Positions 9,940 to 21,138 of a stretch of DNA of 64,000 bases are shown in pieces. Under the pieces are notes generated by a model. The model did not search any database. It was not told the DNA's origin and was given only the letters and a program-made list of their open reading frames with translations. The stretch's first letter is position 1, and every line of letters begins with the position of its first letter. The translations under genes were made by a program, and so were the position numbers. This DNA is from Acanthosepion pharaonis (taxonomy: Eukaryota; Mollusca; Cephalopoda; Sepiida; Sepiidae). Location: positions 3,619,501 to 3,683,500 of the forward strand of contig CAHIKZ030005407.1 of NCBI GenBank assembly GCA_903632075.3, in the 5' to 3' direction.

Positions 9940-10022
9940 ATAAATTTTTATAGAGAGCCGCTGAGGATTGAACTCATTAATCAATAGTAATACGCAGTTA
10001 ACCATTATACCATACCGAAGCG
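9940..10022 (-). mobile_element. tRNA-derived SINE head
   Basis: The minus strand reads GGTATAATGGTTAACTG (A-box region) and GAGTTCAATCCTC (B box) about 30 nt apart, the spacing of a tRNA-like pol III promoter. It resembles the heads of the SINE pair at 58.7 kb (TGTAATGGTTAG, GAGTTCAATCC). The tail was not delimited. Confidence 0.6.
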
Positions 10023-10049
10023 CCTAAGTAGATAAATTGATTTTATATA

Positions 10050-10485
10050 TCAATTCTTGTTTAGTCCTGGGTATGACGATAAACTACATTCGGCAGCAAG
10101 GCCCCTGATCGGGAGATTGGAGGTTTTGTGGAAGGAGGAACCACCTCGTAATTGCTGTTGTTTCCAGGTCCACCTAGCCCAGGGTGGTAGCACCTGTTAT
10201 GGTCCCAGCTATGGATAAATAGTGAAACCTCAAACAAAAACAAAACATTATGAAAGTATAAAAAGTACATTTTTATCGTAAAAATACCAGCAATATATAT
10301 TTTTTTTAAATTACCAACAATATATATTTATAGTAAGATGATCAACAATATCTATTTTTAGTAAAATTATGGAATTACTTCAAAGCTCTCAAAAAAATTT
10401 TATTTCGACATTAAATGACCTATAATGAGTTGATATACCATGAAATAAACAAATCAATTCATTCTATTTGGGTTAGTGGATGTCA
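10050..10485 (+). repeat. Dispersed repeat 'A', copy 1
   Basis: Starts near ATGACGATAAACTACATTCG, continues through a GC-richer body (GGTGGTAGCACCTGTTATGG, then GTCCCAGCTATGG), and passes into AT-rich imperfect repeats of a CCAACAATATATATTTATAG-like unit. It ends with GATATACCATGAAATAAAC. Copies at 14.36 and 19.71 kb have the same order, and separated tails lie near 15.5 and 16.6 kb. It has no coding capacity, and its class is unknown. The A-rich CCAACC tail suggests a retroposed element. Confidence 0.6.
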
Positions 10486-10844
10486 AAATTTGAATGGTAG
10501 TACTCTTTGGGGATCCAACACAAATTAGTGGCAGTGGTGAACCAGACTAGGCTTGCTAACAATTACCCCACTCCAAGGATTTTTTGTATGGAGGCACCTA
10601 ATGATAATCGATTTCACTACTTAGTCTTATCATCTAGAAAACTAGCCTCTAAATAGTTACTAAACATTACTCTGTACCAAAGTGCTTTTGTTTTTGTATG
10701 TGACGCCTAATGAAGATCCATCACACTACTAAAAGGAAGATATGGAGAGGTGTTATCGCCTACACTTTAAAACTACATAGAACTTAAAGAAAGAAGAAAG
10801 CATAGTTTGGCACAACGCCAATTTATTGAGGTGCTTCTGTAATG

Positions 10845-11185
10845 TGCGGCGGCACATAATAATTAAGTATAACTCAAGACTTCAATGTTAAGATAAAACA
10901 GTATTTAATTACAACCGCAAATAAAATACTTAACAAGAACAAAGAAGTAAAAGTCAGCTAAAGGTAATTAACCATTTCAGTGAATAACTTGTTAGTAGCG
11001 CGGCTAGGCTTAACGTCCGGTAAATTCTACATCAAAACCAAAATCATCGACGCACAATAAATCACACTAATTCGACTGGATAGTTCCACTCAATAGTCAC
11101 TCAATAATCACTCCAGTCAGTACCCTGACACCGCTATTTATACTTCTGACGGAAAACATATTCATATGTCCAGAGTGTCACACAC
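10845..11185 (-). mobile_element. Solo LTR-like element, family L1
   Basis: Read on the minus strand it begins TGTGACACTCTGG and contains GTATAAATAGCGGTGTC (TATA box). It also contains the words GAGTGGAACTATCCAGTCG and TTGCGGTTGTAATTAAATAC. A second copy lies at 31288-32060 on the plus strand. The TG start, TATA box and downstream poly(A)-like region fit an LTR. No retroviral-type coding sequence is adjacent, so it is probably a solo LTR. Confidence 0.6.
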
Positions 11186-11579
11186 GAACCTTGGTGTCGG
11201 TAGTGATTCATTTTCTTACAATATGACAGGTACCAAATCGAAATTATTTCCACATAGACGAAAGGTTGCTGGTACGAAAGACGAAAGGTTATTTTCATGG
11301 CAGATGTTAGGCAAAGTGTACATTCTTTTGCGTGTATGGCGCGTTTTTAAGTTTAAAATTCCAGCGTTTCAACATTTTCAGCATTTTCTATCTGTGCATA
11401 CTAATAACCAAGGCTTGCGTTTGTGTATGTCCTCCCTTAAACGTATATGACTCCATCAAAGAAAGCATTGCTTTTATTCGATGAATTTCTAAATAGTGAA
11501 ATGCATCACACACGCACACATACACGGGCGCACGCGCACACACACAATTACACTTTGTCATTAATTTGCCTAAAATTGT

Positions 11580-12215
11580 TCTGATTTGTGAACCAGGAAA
11601 TTTTCTCCCCGGAATCGATCCTTCAGATCTACAAATCAACAATTCGCCCTTGCATGGAGTATTGCTGCCATATATGATCTGGAGCCCCTTCTGTTTACCT
11701 CGGGCTTCTTGATAAGATCCAGAGGCGGATATGCAATACAATTGGTCCTGATCTGGCATCTCGTCTACTGTCGCTCTCTCACAGACGTGCCGTCGCCTCT
11801 CTCTGTCTTTTTTTTACCAATACTTTCACGGTAATTACTCCGAGGAGCTGCATTCGCTGGTTCTCAGACGTCATGAGTTCCAGCGACCTACGAGGCTGGC
11901 ATCCCGCTCTCACCCTTTCACCGTCGAAACTATTAAATGTAGCCGTCTCTTCTACTCCAATAGCTTCATGTCTCGCACCTCTCGCCTGTGGAACTTCCTT
12001 CCCTATTCCAGTTTCCCTAAGAGCTATAATCTCCAACTATTCAAATGTAATGTCAATCGACATCTCCAGTTGCCTTGATCTATCCACTATCCTTCTCCTC
12101 ATCCTTTCCTCTATCACTCATATCTGATCTTGCTCCAAATCTTCTGTAACCCCTTGCGTCCTAGTGGCTTCCCGCCTTACTTGGGGTGAAACGCTTAAAA
12201 AAATCATATATATAA
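11580..12215 (+). pseudogene. jockey/CR1-like LINE ORF2 C-terminus, copy 5 (best preserved)
   Basis: Reads IRPCMEYCCHIWSGAPSVYL, GLLDKIQRRICNTIGPDLAS and RRAVASLCLF, then after a frameshift YFHGNYSEELHSLVLRRHEF, SRLFYSNSFMSRTSRLWNF and LFKCNVNRHL. Known: this order (R-MEYC-H-W--AP, LDKIQRR, R--V-SL-LFY-YF, SF--RTS-LWN-LP) is the conserved region after RT in jockey/CR1/I-group LINEs. Non-coding end: CCTTGCGTCCTAGTGGCTTC, ACTTGGGGTGAA, then A-rich (TA). At least one frameshift, near 11810, makes it dead. Confidence 0.82.
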
Positions 12216-12616
12216 ATTATTAAATGGACCAAGTCTGACAATTATTTTAATATATTTTTTGTTTATACGCTATTTTTAAAGATACAAATATTTAAATAAA
12301 TGTTTTGTTTATAATAAACAGTATTAACAATACAATATTAATAACTATGTGTCCTCTGACACATATTTTCTTTGAGATGCCTCGTACATTTAGGCCGGTA
12401 AATGTTGTTAATACTGTTTATCATAAACAGAGCATTTACTTTGCATCTACAAAAACAACGTATAAACAAAAATATATCATATATATAAAAATAATATAAT
12501 AAAACTTTTTTATATCCTATAATATCATAAAAAATATAATATATAATATAAAAAATGATATAATCAAAAATGTATATGTCATATTCTTCCATGGCAGATA
12601 TTCAAGCGAACAACAT

Positions 12617-12831
12617 TAATTGGTTCCACTCATTCAGACCTTCGCAGCTAGGACCCACCATAGCACCTACACTGGGTCGACTCCTCTTCATCCTTTTTAT
12701 ATTTCATGGATAAGGAGTAAGTTTCACTCAGAAAACTACTTCATCAGAACTGTTGTAATGTGGAACAAACTCCCGAACGGATCCTTTCCTGATTCCTCTA
12801 AAGGTCGAGAGTCAACCGTTATCTATCCTAC
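12617..12831 (+). pseudogene. jockey-like LINE C-terminal fragment, second family
   Basis: Frame reading HHSTYTGSTPLHPFYI, then SENYFIRTVVMWNKLP. The N-F-RT---WN-LP pattern is that of the last conserved block of jockey/RTE-type LINE proteins, but the sequence differs from the main family here. It is cut by the LTR-like element starting at 12832. Confidence 0.5.
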
Positions 12832-12965
12832 TGTTATATAGGTATAAAGTGTTGTTTCTGACACTTGAGTTTGAACATAGATCGCCAATGAGTAAACACA
12901 GGCGATCCCATTATTGAATTAAGTAGATCACGTGACGACAGAGGAAACGCATAAGTAGGAATTAG

Positions 12966-13210
12966 CTTTGCGTGTAAATGTTCTGCATTTCCTCCTCTTC
13001 TTAGAAAATAAACGGTCTGCAGTTGGAGTCAAACTCTCCAGGCAGAGAGGATCCCTAGACAAGGCTATGTCGAAGGGCAGAGTCTCGTCTCTGGAAACAG
13101 CTACCCGGTCAAGTTTTATACGGAGTCTACGCGAAATTTTTGGCCGAGCCTAAGGGCTCGGATACCCCACATTAAATTCGGCCTTGTGCCACATCTGACC
13201 GCGTGGGGCG
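12966..13210 (+). repeat. Structured multi-hairpin repeat, copy 2
   Basis: First unit of a head-to-tail dimer. It retains CTCTCC-like and GAGCC/GGCTC hairpins near 13143-13160 and the tail TTCGGCCTTGTGCCACATC at 13180-13199. The GACCCAG/CTGGGTC stem seen in copies 4 and 5 is decayed here. Confidence 0.6.
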
Positions 13211-13450
13211 GTTGGTAGATATTCTGCATTTCTCCTCTACTTAGAAAATAAAAGGTCTGCCGTTGGAAATTCGTCTCCAGCTGTGCTGGTCAAACTCTCT
13301 GCCTCCGGGCAAAGAGGATCCCTAGACGAGGCTATGGCGAAGAGCAGGGTCTCGTCTCGGGGTCTACGGGGAAATTTTGTCCGAACTTACGGGCTTGGTT
13401 AGACCACATTAAATTCGAACTTGTGCCACATCTGACCGCGTTGTAGATAT
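13211..13450 (+). repeat. Structured multi-hairpin repeat, copy 3
   Basis: Second unit of the dimer. It shows GGAAATTCGTCTCC, CTCTCTGCCTCCGGGCAAAG and the GAGACG-type arms, then the tail ACTTGTGCCACATCTG. A deletion removes the ACCCGA region. The unit begins like copy 2 with TAGATATTCTGCATTTCTCC. Confidence 0.6.
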
Positions 13451-13739
13451 CCTGCATTTCCCCTCTATCCCCTATTACTATACAGACCGCTGTTCTCTAC
13501 TCTATTCACTATACTATTTCTCTATTCGAATCATTACATGGATTAGTATTCGAGCGAGTATTATCGAACTAGTACTATTAGTGCAAGTTTTATTAAAAGA
13601 CGTCTGACACTAGCATTGTTCAACGGCGTTACTATAGTTGTATCTGCGATTACAAAGTCTCTACTACAACGAGCATTACGAAAGTGACAACGAGTATTCG
13701 TTGACATCACAAAAGTGGCATCACAAAACCTACATATCC

Positions 13740-14350
13740 TTATAAAATGACTTGCCCTTCTTATGCGTACAACATCACCGTTCAGTAACTGCCTGCCTTG
13801 AGTGGCACTTAGGATTTGTATTGGATGAACAATTGTAAAAAAAAAAAATATTAGCAAGCAAAATATTTTGCTGACTTGCTGACTTGTTCTCAGACATATT
13901 AAACTTTCACCAAATACAAAATGAGATTATTCGTTCAAATTTTGGGATCGGTTTATTTCAAGACTTCAGGTTGAATCTATTTCTGCTAAATTCTAGATCT
14001 ACTTGTTTTGAATTTGCGTGCAAAAAATAAAATGCATGAATGCAAGTGCGTCCGCTAAACTAATTCAGTAGAATTTGCGTGACAGTTTGTCGATTTTGTT
14101 CTTTTCTTTTAACTTCGAAAATATATTTCCCATTCCTTCTCCAACGTGTTCATTGTTTCAGACGCTCGTAGTCAGTACACTGTTGATGACGTCATAATAT
14201 AAAAGCGACAATTTGACTTGACATCCAACAGGGAACGTGGAGATTTTTTTTTTATTTCTTTACAGGAACTTGCTTCTCTTTACTCTTAACCTGAAAGACA
14301 TTTACCTTCATTTTATTAAATCACTTGCACCTTCCGTTATTTACCTAATT
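13740..14350. other. AT-rich interval without recognised feature
   Basis: No repeat family, coding block or structured element was recognised. Confidence 0.4.
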
Positions 14351-14361
14351 CCCTCGTGTTG

Positions 14362-15680
14362 GTTATGACGATAAACTACATCTGGCAGCAAGGTAGGTAG
14401 GTTTTGAGGGGCATGAAAACACCTCTTAATTGCTGTGATCCCAGGTCCACCATGACCGTGGGTAGTAGCACCTGTTAGGGGTCCCAGCTATGGGCAAATA
14501 GTGAACCACCAAAATAAATAGAAATCAACAGTACATTTATATAATGAAATGAGCAACAATACATATTAGTAGCAAAATGACAACACTAAAAATATATAAA
14601 AATACATTTTACATATACTAAAATAATAAAAAAGAACAGTAAGATTTATAATCCGGTGTTCTTAGCAATTATTTTTATAAAAAAAAAATTCTCTACAAAA
14701 AATAAAATAATGAAGAAGAGAGAAAAAACATAGATTTTTATATTTGATCATTAATTAGTAATTAAATTCTAATATATTTATTTGTAAAAATACCGTATAG
14801 TCTACTTTAAATCTGTAAGAATGAAAATTTAAATATTAAAAATATGACTTACACATATTTAAATGACCTTTTAAAAATTTTTGTGTGTAAAAAATATAAA
14901 TTAATCGGATGAATAAAAATGCCAATTTTTTTGTCATTGAAAAAGCAGACGACTCGTTGAATAACAAAAGTATACATTCGTTAGCAGGTACTGACGCCCC
15001 CACATAAACTTAACCAGACTTTGTAAGTAACATATATTGCGTAGATAAGCTGTCTAGGAAAATTAAAACCCAACCACTCCTAAATTAAAATAGATTGAAT
15101 TCGCCTTAACCTTAACAACTCATAATATTAATATTGTCTGCGTTTATGAATTAAGTAAATTTCTTTGAAACTTTACTCCTGTCATCGCTCGACAATGGAA
15201 CGAGACTATGTATTTTAAGTTTAATTTTTATAATTAAATTTATAAATTTGGTTTCAGTTTTGAAACATGGGAATTTTCTGTGTCCTGATGGAATCATATT
15301 TTTTAAAAAGAAAATAATTATAAAAATACATTTTATAGTAAAATTACTAAAGCATTTTATGATCTACAAAATGTATATCTCAAAACATACATTAACTCTG
15401 AAAGCATAAAATTATGTATCTGGAGTTGAAAGCACAAAAATACGTACAAACTATTTAGATTTTGGCATTAAATAACCAAGAGATTTTGATATGCCGTTAA
15501 ACAAAATCAGCCAGCCAACAATACATATTTATAATAAGATTACCAATAATGCATATTTATAATAAAAATTACCAACAATACATATTTATCGACAATACCT
15601 ATTTATAGTAAAATTAACAAGAATACCTATTCATACCAACAATACATATAGTAAAATGACCAACAGTACATTTTATCTCT
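14362..15680 (+). repeat. Dispersed repeat 'A', copies 2 and fragments, with AT-rich tandem units
   Basis: A body at 14362-14520 (GACGATAAACTACATCTGGC, GTAGCACCTGTTAGGG, GTCCCAGCTATGGGC) is followed by scattered AT-rich units of the form ACCAACAATACATATTTATA. A tail block at 15475-15520 reads GATATGCCGTTAAACAAAAT. More tandem units follow to 15665. The arrangement looks like repeated expansion and truncation of the same element. The 14.6-15.4 kb middle is AT-rich with no other feature. Confidence 0.5.
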
Positions 15681-15694
15681 AGTTGAAGTCATAC

Positions 15695-15990
15695 AATTGC
15701 GTTCAAAATATACCGGGTGTAACAGCAAAATTGTCCAAATCTTCGCCTTCTCTAACTTTCTAACTTTCTGTCCCGGAGTAACGAGGCGTCTCACAGGTTT
15801 CACGTACGATTTCATTTTCAAGTCTTTTTTCACTGATCTTTGGGCTGTCATAGCTGAAACGCCTGTCTCAAATGCCAAACATCTTATGGCTTGAGTCGGG
15901 TCTTTTCTAATTGATCTCTTTAGTTTTAAGTTGAACTGATGGTCCCTCTTCCTGTTCTTTTATCCTGATCCAGTTCTCCTCGCTACTGTT
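15695..15990 (-). pseudogene. mariner-like transposase N-terminal fragment
   Basis: The minus strand, from about 15945, reads LKLKRSIRKDPTQAIR, then CLAFETGVSAMTAQRSVKKD, LKMKSYVKPVRRLVTPGQK and VRKLEKAK. Known: DPT-SIR-LA-E-GVS--T-R-VK-DL--KSYV is the second helix-turn-helix of a group of mariner transposases. The frame ends at a TILLLHPVYFERN tail where the homology stops. The catalytic domain is absent. It shares its general family, not its sequence, with the C-terminal relic at 21.7-22.2 kb. Confidence 0.72.
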
Positions 15991-16339
15991 CCCTCTTTTT
16001 AAAACTTATTCCCCGTTCTCTTGATGGTTCTTGAATGAACCTTGCAGATGGCAGCCAAAGAATGAATGTTGATACCATTACTGAATACATGAATGCTCTC
16101 TTTCCTCCCACCATTGTTCATCTGGGAAGACAGTAGGGCTGACACAAAACGAATTTAACCTGTTCTTTTTCTAGCTGAATAACTCAAAGTGTTTTCATGT
16201 GATTCTTACGACAAATGGTGTCAAGATGGCTAAACGTCTTATCTTAATGTCTGGAAAAAAGAAACTCAGTTTATTTATTTATTTATTTTTAGATATTAAA
16301 CATATTGTGGGATGAACAATTTATGCTGTTACATGATTT

Positions 16340-16568
16340 GAACAATTTTGCTGAATTAAGAGGATCACGTGACCATAGAGGAAACATATATATAGTGTAA
16401 TTATCTTGGCATCTAACTGACCACCATTTCTAGCCTATCCTCTATTACTATACGGACCGCTATTCTCTACTCTATTCACTATACTATTTCTCTGTTCGGA
16501 TGACTATACGGGTTACTATTCGAACGACTATTATCGAGCAAGTACTATTAGTGCGAGTGCTTACCCGG
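16340..16568 (+). mobile_element. LTR-like family L2, copy 3 (truncated)
   Basis: Shares GATCACGTGACCATAGAGG, CTATTACTATACGGACCGCT and CTATTATCGAGCAAGTAC with the copies at 12832 and 21139. The 5' and 3' ends are missing. The right end joins directly to a repeat 'A' tail at 16569. Confidence 0.65.
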
Positions 16569-16685
16569 TATGTAACTGAAGACATAAAATTGTGTTCAAA
16601 ATATTTAGATTTAGCATTATATAACCCATAGAGATTGATATACCGCTAAACAAAATCAACCAACCAACCCACTTTCCTACTCATA
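16569..16685 (+). repeat. Dispersed repeat 'A', tail fragment
   Basis: Reads GACATAAAATTGTGTTCAAA, then GATATACCGCTAAACAAAAT and a CAACCAACC end, matching the end of copies at 10.4, 15.5 and 20.3 kb. Confidence 0.6.
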
Positions 16686-16999
16686 CGCGTACATATAAGC
16701 AAACGACAAAGATTTCGCAAGTTCCCGCGGTCCCTATCATACTGGCATCGATATCCAGCAACTTCGTCCTCTTTAATATCGTCTAGGAGTCGCTGTAGTA
16801 AGGTTGAAACCTTCTGGATAAAGTTTCCTTCACAATTTTAAGAGGAAGAGAGACAAATAATGCACTTTGATCTCATCCCTAACGCTTAGATAATGATCTA
16901 TTATTCTGTAATTTTCTGTATCCACTGGATCATTAATTTTCTTTAGCCAGAACATCATTAATGTAAGTAATTAATTAAGTCATACACTTAATTGATGAT

Positions 17000-17640
17000 T
17001 GAGATGACTGACTGAATGTCTCCCACTAACACACCACTCACCCAGCCAATGGTCGAAGTTCCTAAAAACAAAGAACTCAGGTAGAAATCGAGACTAAGAA
17101 TATTGAATGGCGGACAGTTTATATTTTACAATAGCGAAAGGTATTTTCCAAAATCTAATCATATCATTAAAATACAGGAAAATTTCTTTAGAAGCAAAGA
17201 AAATAGTACTGAAGTGTTACGTAATATCAGTCCTCTTATATGGAAGTGAATGCTGGTCAATCATCTCACAGATGAAGCAGATGAAGCAACAAAGATGCTG
17301 TTCTATATACTGAGAATATTATGGACCGAACGAACAACGACGAAGATTTAGAGAGACAAAGAGAACACTTATACTTAACATAAGAAAGAGAGAGTTGATA
17401 TTTCTAGAGTACATAATGAGAAAAGAGGGTTTGGAAAATTTGATGTTCACAGGATAAATTGAAGGCAAGAGAGACAGAAAACATAAAGTATAACTTTCCT
17501 AGCGAGCTTGAATAATTGGATGGCCGGACAGAGTTTAGGAAAAAAGGAAATATTTATTACTCTTAATAAAAGACAGGAAATTGTGGAGAGCCATGACCAC
17601 CCACGTTCTAAAGACGCATGGAAAAAGAAGAATAATTTAA
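17000..17640 (+). pseudogene. RTE-like LINE ORF2, C-terminal fragment 1
   Basis: Frame 17107-17313 reads KYRKISLEAKKIVLKCYVIS, then VLLYGSECWS. Shifted frames continue with FYTEN-LWTERTNDEDL, a block like KREL-FLEYIMRKEGLENLM, and a final LWRAMTTHVLKTHG-like block near 17580-17625. Known: RNRKISLETKK-LNCYV-SVLLYGSECW is the hallmark after the RT core of the RTE-like endonuclease/reverse-transcriptase LINEs abundant in octopus. The YADD region and everything upstream are missing or unreadable. Multiple frameshifts. Confidence 0.75.
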
Positions 17641-17649
17641 TATCGTTTG

Positions 17650-18394
17650 TTTAACTAAGTTGTGCATCTCATATATCAAGAAAGTAAGAGACATTTTGTT
17701 AACCTTATGAATAATTGTTTGTTTTCTCGATTCTACAAACTTCTAAGGAACTATTTCTGAGTTGAGGAACATCATCGCTTCAGCGATTTGTCAGCGAAGA
17801 AACATGCTGCTAAATTTTTTTGACAGAAATATCGAGTGCTTACTCCCTCACAACACGCGGTTCTCGTTTTGTGTGATAACACGATTTAAGGGAGAAGTAG
17901 AACGTTATTTACATAACACTCAGAGACATTTTCGCAAGTAATTTGATATTAGAACAAAAATTATCTTAGTTCTTCAGTGGAATATCAGAGAACGCTGAGA
18001 TAACTGAGGTGCTTATACAAGGAAAATAAATGAATTTTAAAAAGGACGTAATTTGTTTTGGGAAATTCTAAAGAAAATTAAAAATAAAATAAAACAACGT
18101 AGACAAATTAGATTTTATTTGGAAATGGTAACAAGATTATATTACAACACCTTCCAGAAATTTGAGTCTTATTTTGCCTAAATGTGCAGAAATTTCAGTA
18201 AATTGTGACAAATGACAGTTCAACCTACGGGACAGGGTGATAAAAATGTCTTAGGATGACCAAGAAACACGTCCAAAAATACATCTGTTATACTGGTCAC
18301 ATTATAGTCTTGCAGAGTGACACGGATAATTTGTTTTCAGTCACCAATCGATTTCTCTTCCTCTCTCTCTTTCTCTCTCAGTCTCTCTATCTCC

Positions 18395-18428
<34 letters not shown>

Positions 18429-18690
18429 ATAAATAATTATAAGCATGTGTTTTTGTGTGCGTGTGCGTAGATATATGTATATCTATAAAAACGGGGTGAT
18501 ATGGATCAACACTGTATTGTAACTTTCACGTTTTCGTACGATTTTTCAGACCAAGATGAGCTAGGCTCATTATTAACCAGTTTTGAGATTATTTTTCTAT
18601 TCGCCAAGTAAAGATCAGTCTTAACAACATAAGATATGATGATGACACAGAAAGAAAACTACAATAAAAAAAAAATAATAAAAACAAAAA
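17650..18690. other. Interval without recognised gene
   Basis: Contains a (CT)n(TA)n microsatellite at 18357-18428. No other family recognised. Confidence 0.4.
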
Positions 18691-18699
18691 AACTCCCAG

Positions 18700-19386
18700 T
18701 GTTTGAAGGAAAGAAAGGATTAAATATTATCTGCAAGAAGTACAGAGTGGTGTCCGATTGTTAGCAAAAGGATGAATCGAAAGTACGAATTACAAATCGG
18801 AGATACCAAAATCAAACAATTCCGGAAATTTAAATATCTGAGAAGTGTTTTAAGAAAGAACGGAACGAAGGCCCATCGGGATAATCAAAGACGCATTCCA
18901 AAAGCTAAGCAGGGTATTAAGAGACAGGAAAACTTCGCTAGAAACAAGGAAAAGAGTACTGAACTGTTGCGTGATATATGTCCTTCTGTATGGCAGTGAG
19001 TGCTAGACAATCTCCTCAGCGATTAAGAGATTTGAAGCAACAGAAATATGGTTCTACAGAAGGATGCTGGGGATAACATGGAACGATTCTTTGAGCAAGG
19101 ACGAAGTTTTAGATAAAATGGAAATAAAAAGAAATACTTAACATCAGAAAGAGACAGTTGGAATTTCTAAGAGAGGAAAGAGAGCATGGAAAATCTGATA
19201 CTCACAGGACTGATTGAAGTCGACAGAGGAAAACAACGCAAAACATACTTGTTGAATTTAAGTAAATGTATGGCGCGATATGGCTCAGGAGAAATAACAA
19301 AATTAGAAAATTTATTAGGAGCGACAAAGGAGAGGAGCATGTGGAGAGCCATGATCGCCTGCTCTCTGAGGAGACACGGCACATAA
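18700..19386 (+). pseudogene. RTE-like LINE ORF2, C-terminal fragment 2
   Basis: Blocks in order: YELQIGDTKIKQFRKFKYL (from 18781), then in other frames ALRDRKTSLETRKRVLNCCV, LLYGSEC, EATEIWFYRRMLG and a LENLILTGLIEVDRGKQRKT block (19180-19243). It ends LGATKERSMWRAMIACSLR and HGT with a stop at 19384-19386. Start not preserved. It parallels fragment 1 and may be a separate insertion. Confidence 0.78.
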
Positions 19387-19709
19387 AGAAGGATCGAAAT
19401 CCTTCTGATCGATCGACTTTGTTAGTCATCTTGCTAGAGTAAATCCGTTCTTATACAGTCCAGCTTTCTATCGTAATCAGTCTCTTTCATCATTATCTGT
19501 TGTATAACGGCATCGTTTTATAGCCAACTTTGTCTCGTAAATTCTGCATTTTCCACCTAGAAAGTTCTTATCTGATCTCAACTGATGAACTCTGTCGAGG
19601 CGTAACTCAGTATGCTGACGACTGTATTATAGAAAGCGATCCATTCTTTCTTTTTGGCTTTATTTGTTTTTCTTGTTCATTGATTATAGTTTTCCATCCA
19701 TTCTTAATC

Positions 19710-20362
19710 CTGTCTGTGACGATAAACTACACCCGGCAGCAAGTCTTTTGATGGGGAGGTTTTGAGGAACCTGGAATCATGTCTTAATTTCTGTTGTTCC
19801 TAGGATCGCCCTGAACCGGTGTGGTAGCACGTGATAGTGTCCCAGTTATGGGTTAATAGCTAATGCTCAAACTGGCATCAAAACACTATGAAAGTATAAA
19901 AATACCAGCAATACATTTTTGAAAAAAAATATTACCATAAAATGCATTTTTGAAAAAATATTACCAGCAATACATTTTTGAAAAATATATTACCAGCAAT
20001 ACATTTTTGAAAAAAATATTACCAGCAATACATTTTTGAAAAAATATATTTCCAGCAATACATTTTTGGAAAAAAATATAACAAGCAATGCATTTTTGAA
20101 AAATTATATTACCATCAATACAATTTTGAAAAAAATATTAACAACAATACATTTTTGAAAAAAAAAATATATTACCAGCAATACATTTTTGGAAAAAAAT
20201 ATTACAGCAATGTATTTTTTGAAAAAAATATTACCAGCAATACATTTTTGAAATACATTTTTATATTCTGTTCTTATGAACCTATCCTAAAACTTTTGTC
20301 AGTATTAAATAACCCACTGAGGTGTTGATATGCCATAAAACAAAATAAACCAATAAAACAAT
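19710..20362 (+). repeat. Dispersed repeat 'A', copy 3 with expanded minisatellite
   Basis: Body 19713-19880 (GACGATAAACTACACCCGGC, GGTGTGGTAGCACGTGATAG) is followed by a tandem array (19895-20250) of a unit of about 29-32 bp, TACCAGCAATACATTTTTG plus an A/T spacer, about 12 copies. It closes with GTTGATATGCCATAAAAC and CAATAAAAC. The other copies have only short versions of this array. Confidence 0.75.
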
Positions 20363-21130
20363 TCTATACTTTTAATTCTTTGATATTTAAAACAATCTAA
20401 AACTGTTTTTCCTTCCGCCTCCGCATTCTTGTCTTTGAATTCTATTCAAATATTTCTTTTTTGTCTGCGTATTTTTTTTATTGATTCCTTGACTATATAT
20501 TCATCCTTCAAAGTCTATTTTTCAGCCTTGATAGAATTCAAAATCGTTTACACGATCTGATGAAGGAAGGATTTCCCACTCTACCACCTCTTTCCCGCAG
20601 ACAGAACGTAGCAATCCTACAGTTATTCTTTCGCTAATTCAATATGCAAATGTTCAGATGAGTTCCATTCTCTATTTCTAGTCTTTACAGGTAGGACATG
20701 CAATGCCATTACCACGGAGGTGAATCACTCTCATTTCCTACGCGTTCAAAAGGTAACGAGAATGTTCTACTCAAACAACTTCCCCCAAAGAATTGCAACT
20801 TGTTGAAACATAGTCTCACGTGGGTACTCATCTGGACTTCAAGACAACGGTGAATTGATATTTTTCCTCTTTATATTCATAATCTCTATTTTCTGTCACC
20901 TCTTTCACTCATATTCCACATAATTATTTTAACAGTAATTATCTACTTCGAGTGGCTCTCGGACCTTGTATTGGGTGGATTTTAGTATTAATAAACTCTG
21001 GATTCATTCTTTATATTCTACATTCTTTCCGACCACTATGGTTCTTGCTTAAAACAGAATATCCAGATTTTAAATGATCAGTGGAAAAAATATTCAAGTA
21101 ATGAAGAATTTCTGTTGTACTTGTTTGCAT
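20363..21130. other. Interval without recognised gene
   Basis: No family, coding or structured signal was recognised. Confidence 0.4.
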
Positions 21131-21138
21131 AATAAAGC

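Larger units (their letters stand above)
12832..13735 (+). mobile_element. LTR-like family L2, copy 1, interrupted by structured-repeat dimer
   Basis: The left part (12832-12965) starts TGTTATATAGG and has the inverted pair CACTT/AAGTG near its 5' end. The right part (13450-13735) contains CTATACAGACCGCTGTTCTC, ATAGTTGTATCTGCG and CAACGAGTATTCGTTGACAT. The uninterrupted copy at 21139-21555 joins these parts directly, so the middle 12966-13450 is a later insertion of two structured-repeat units. Ends resembling TG and CACAAAA and a 5-bp target duplication on copy 2 suggest an LTR or a TRIM-like element. No coding sequence. Confidence 0.6.

Noticed and set aside
20558..20580. CTGATGA followed by a GGAA/TTCC hairpin
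   Set aside because: No GAAA follows at the needed place.
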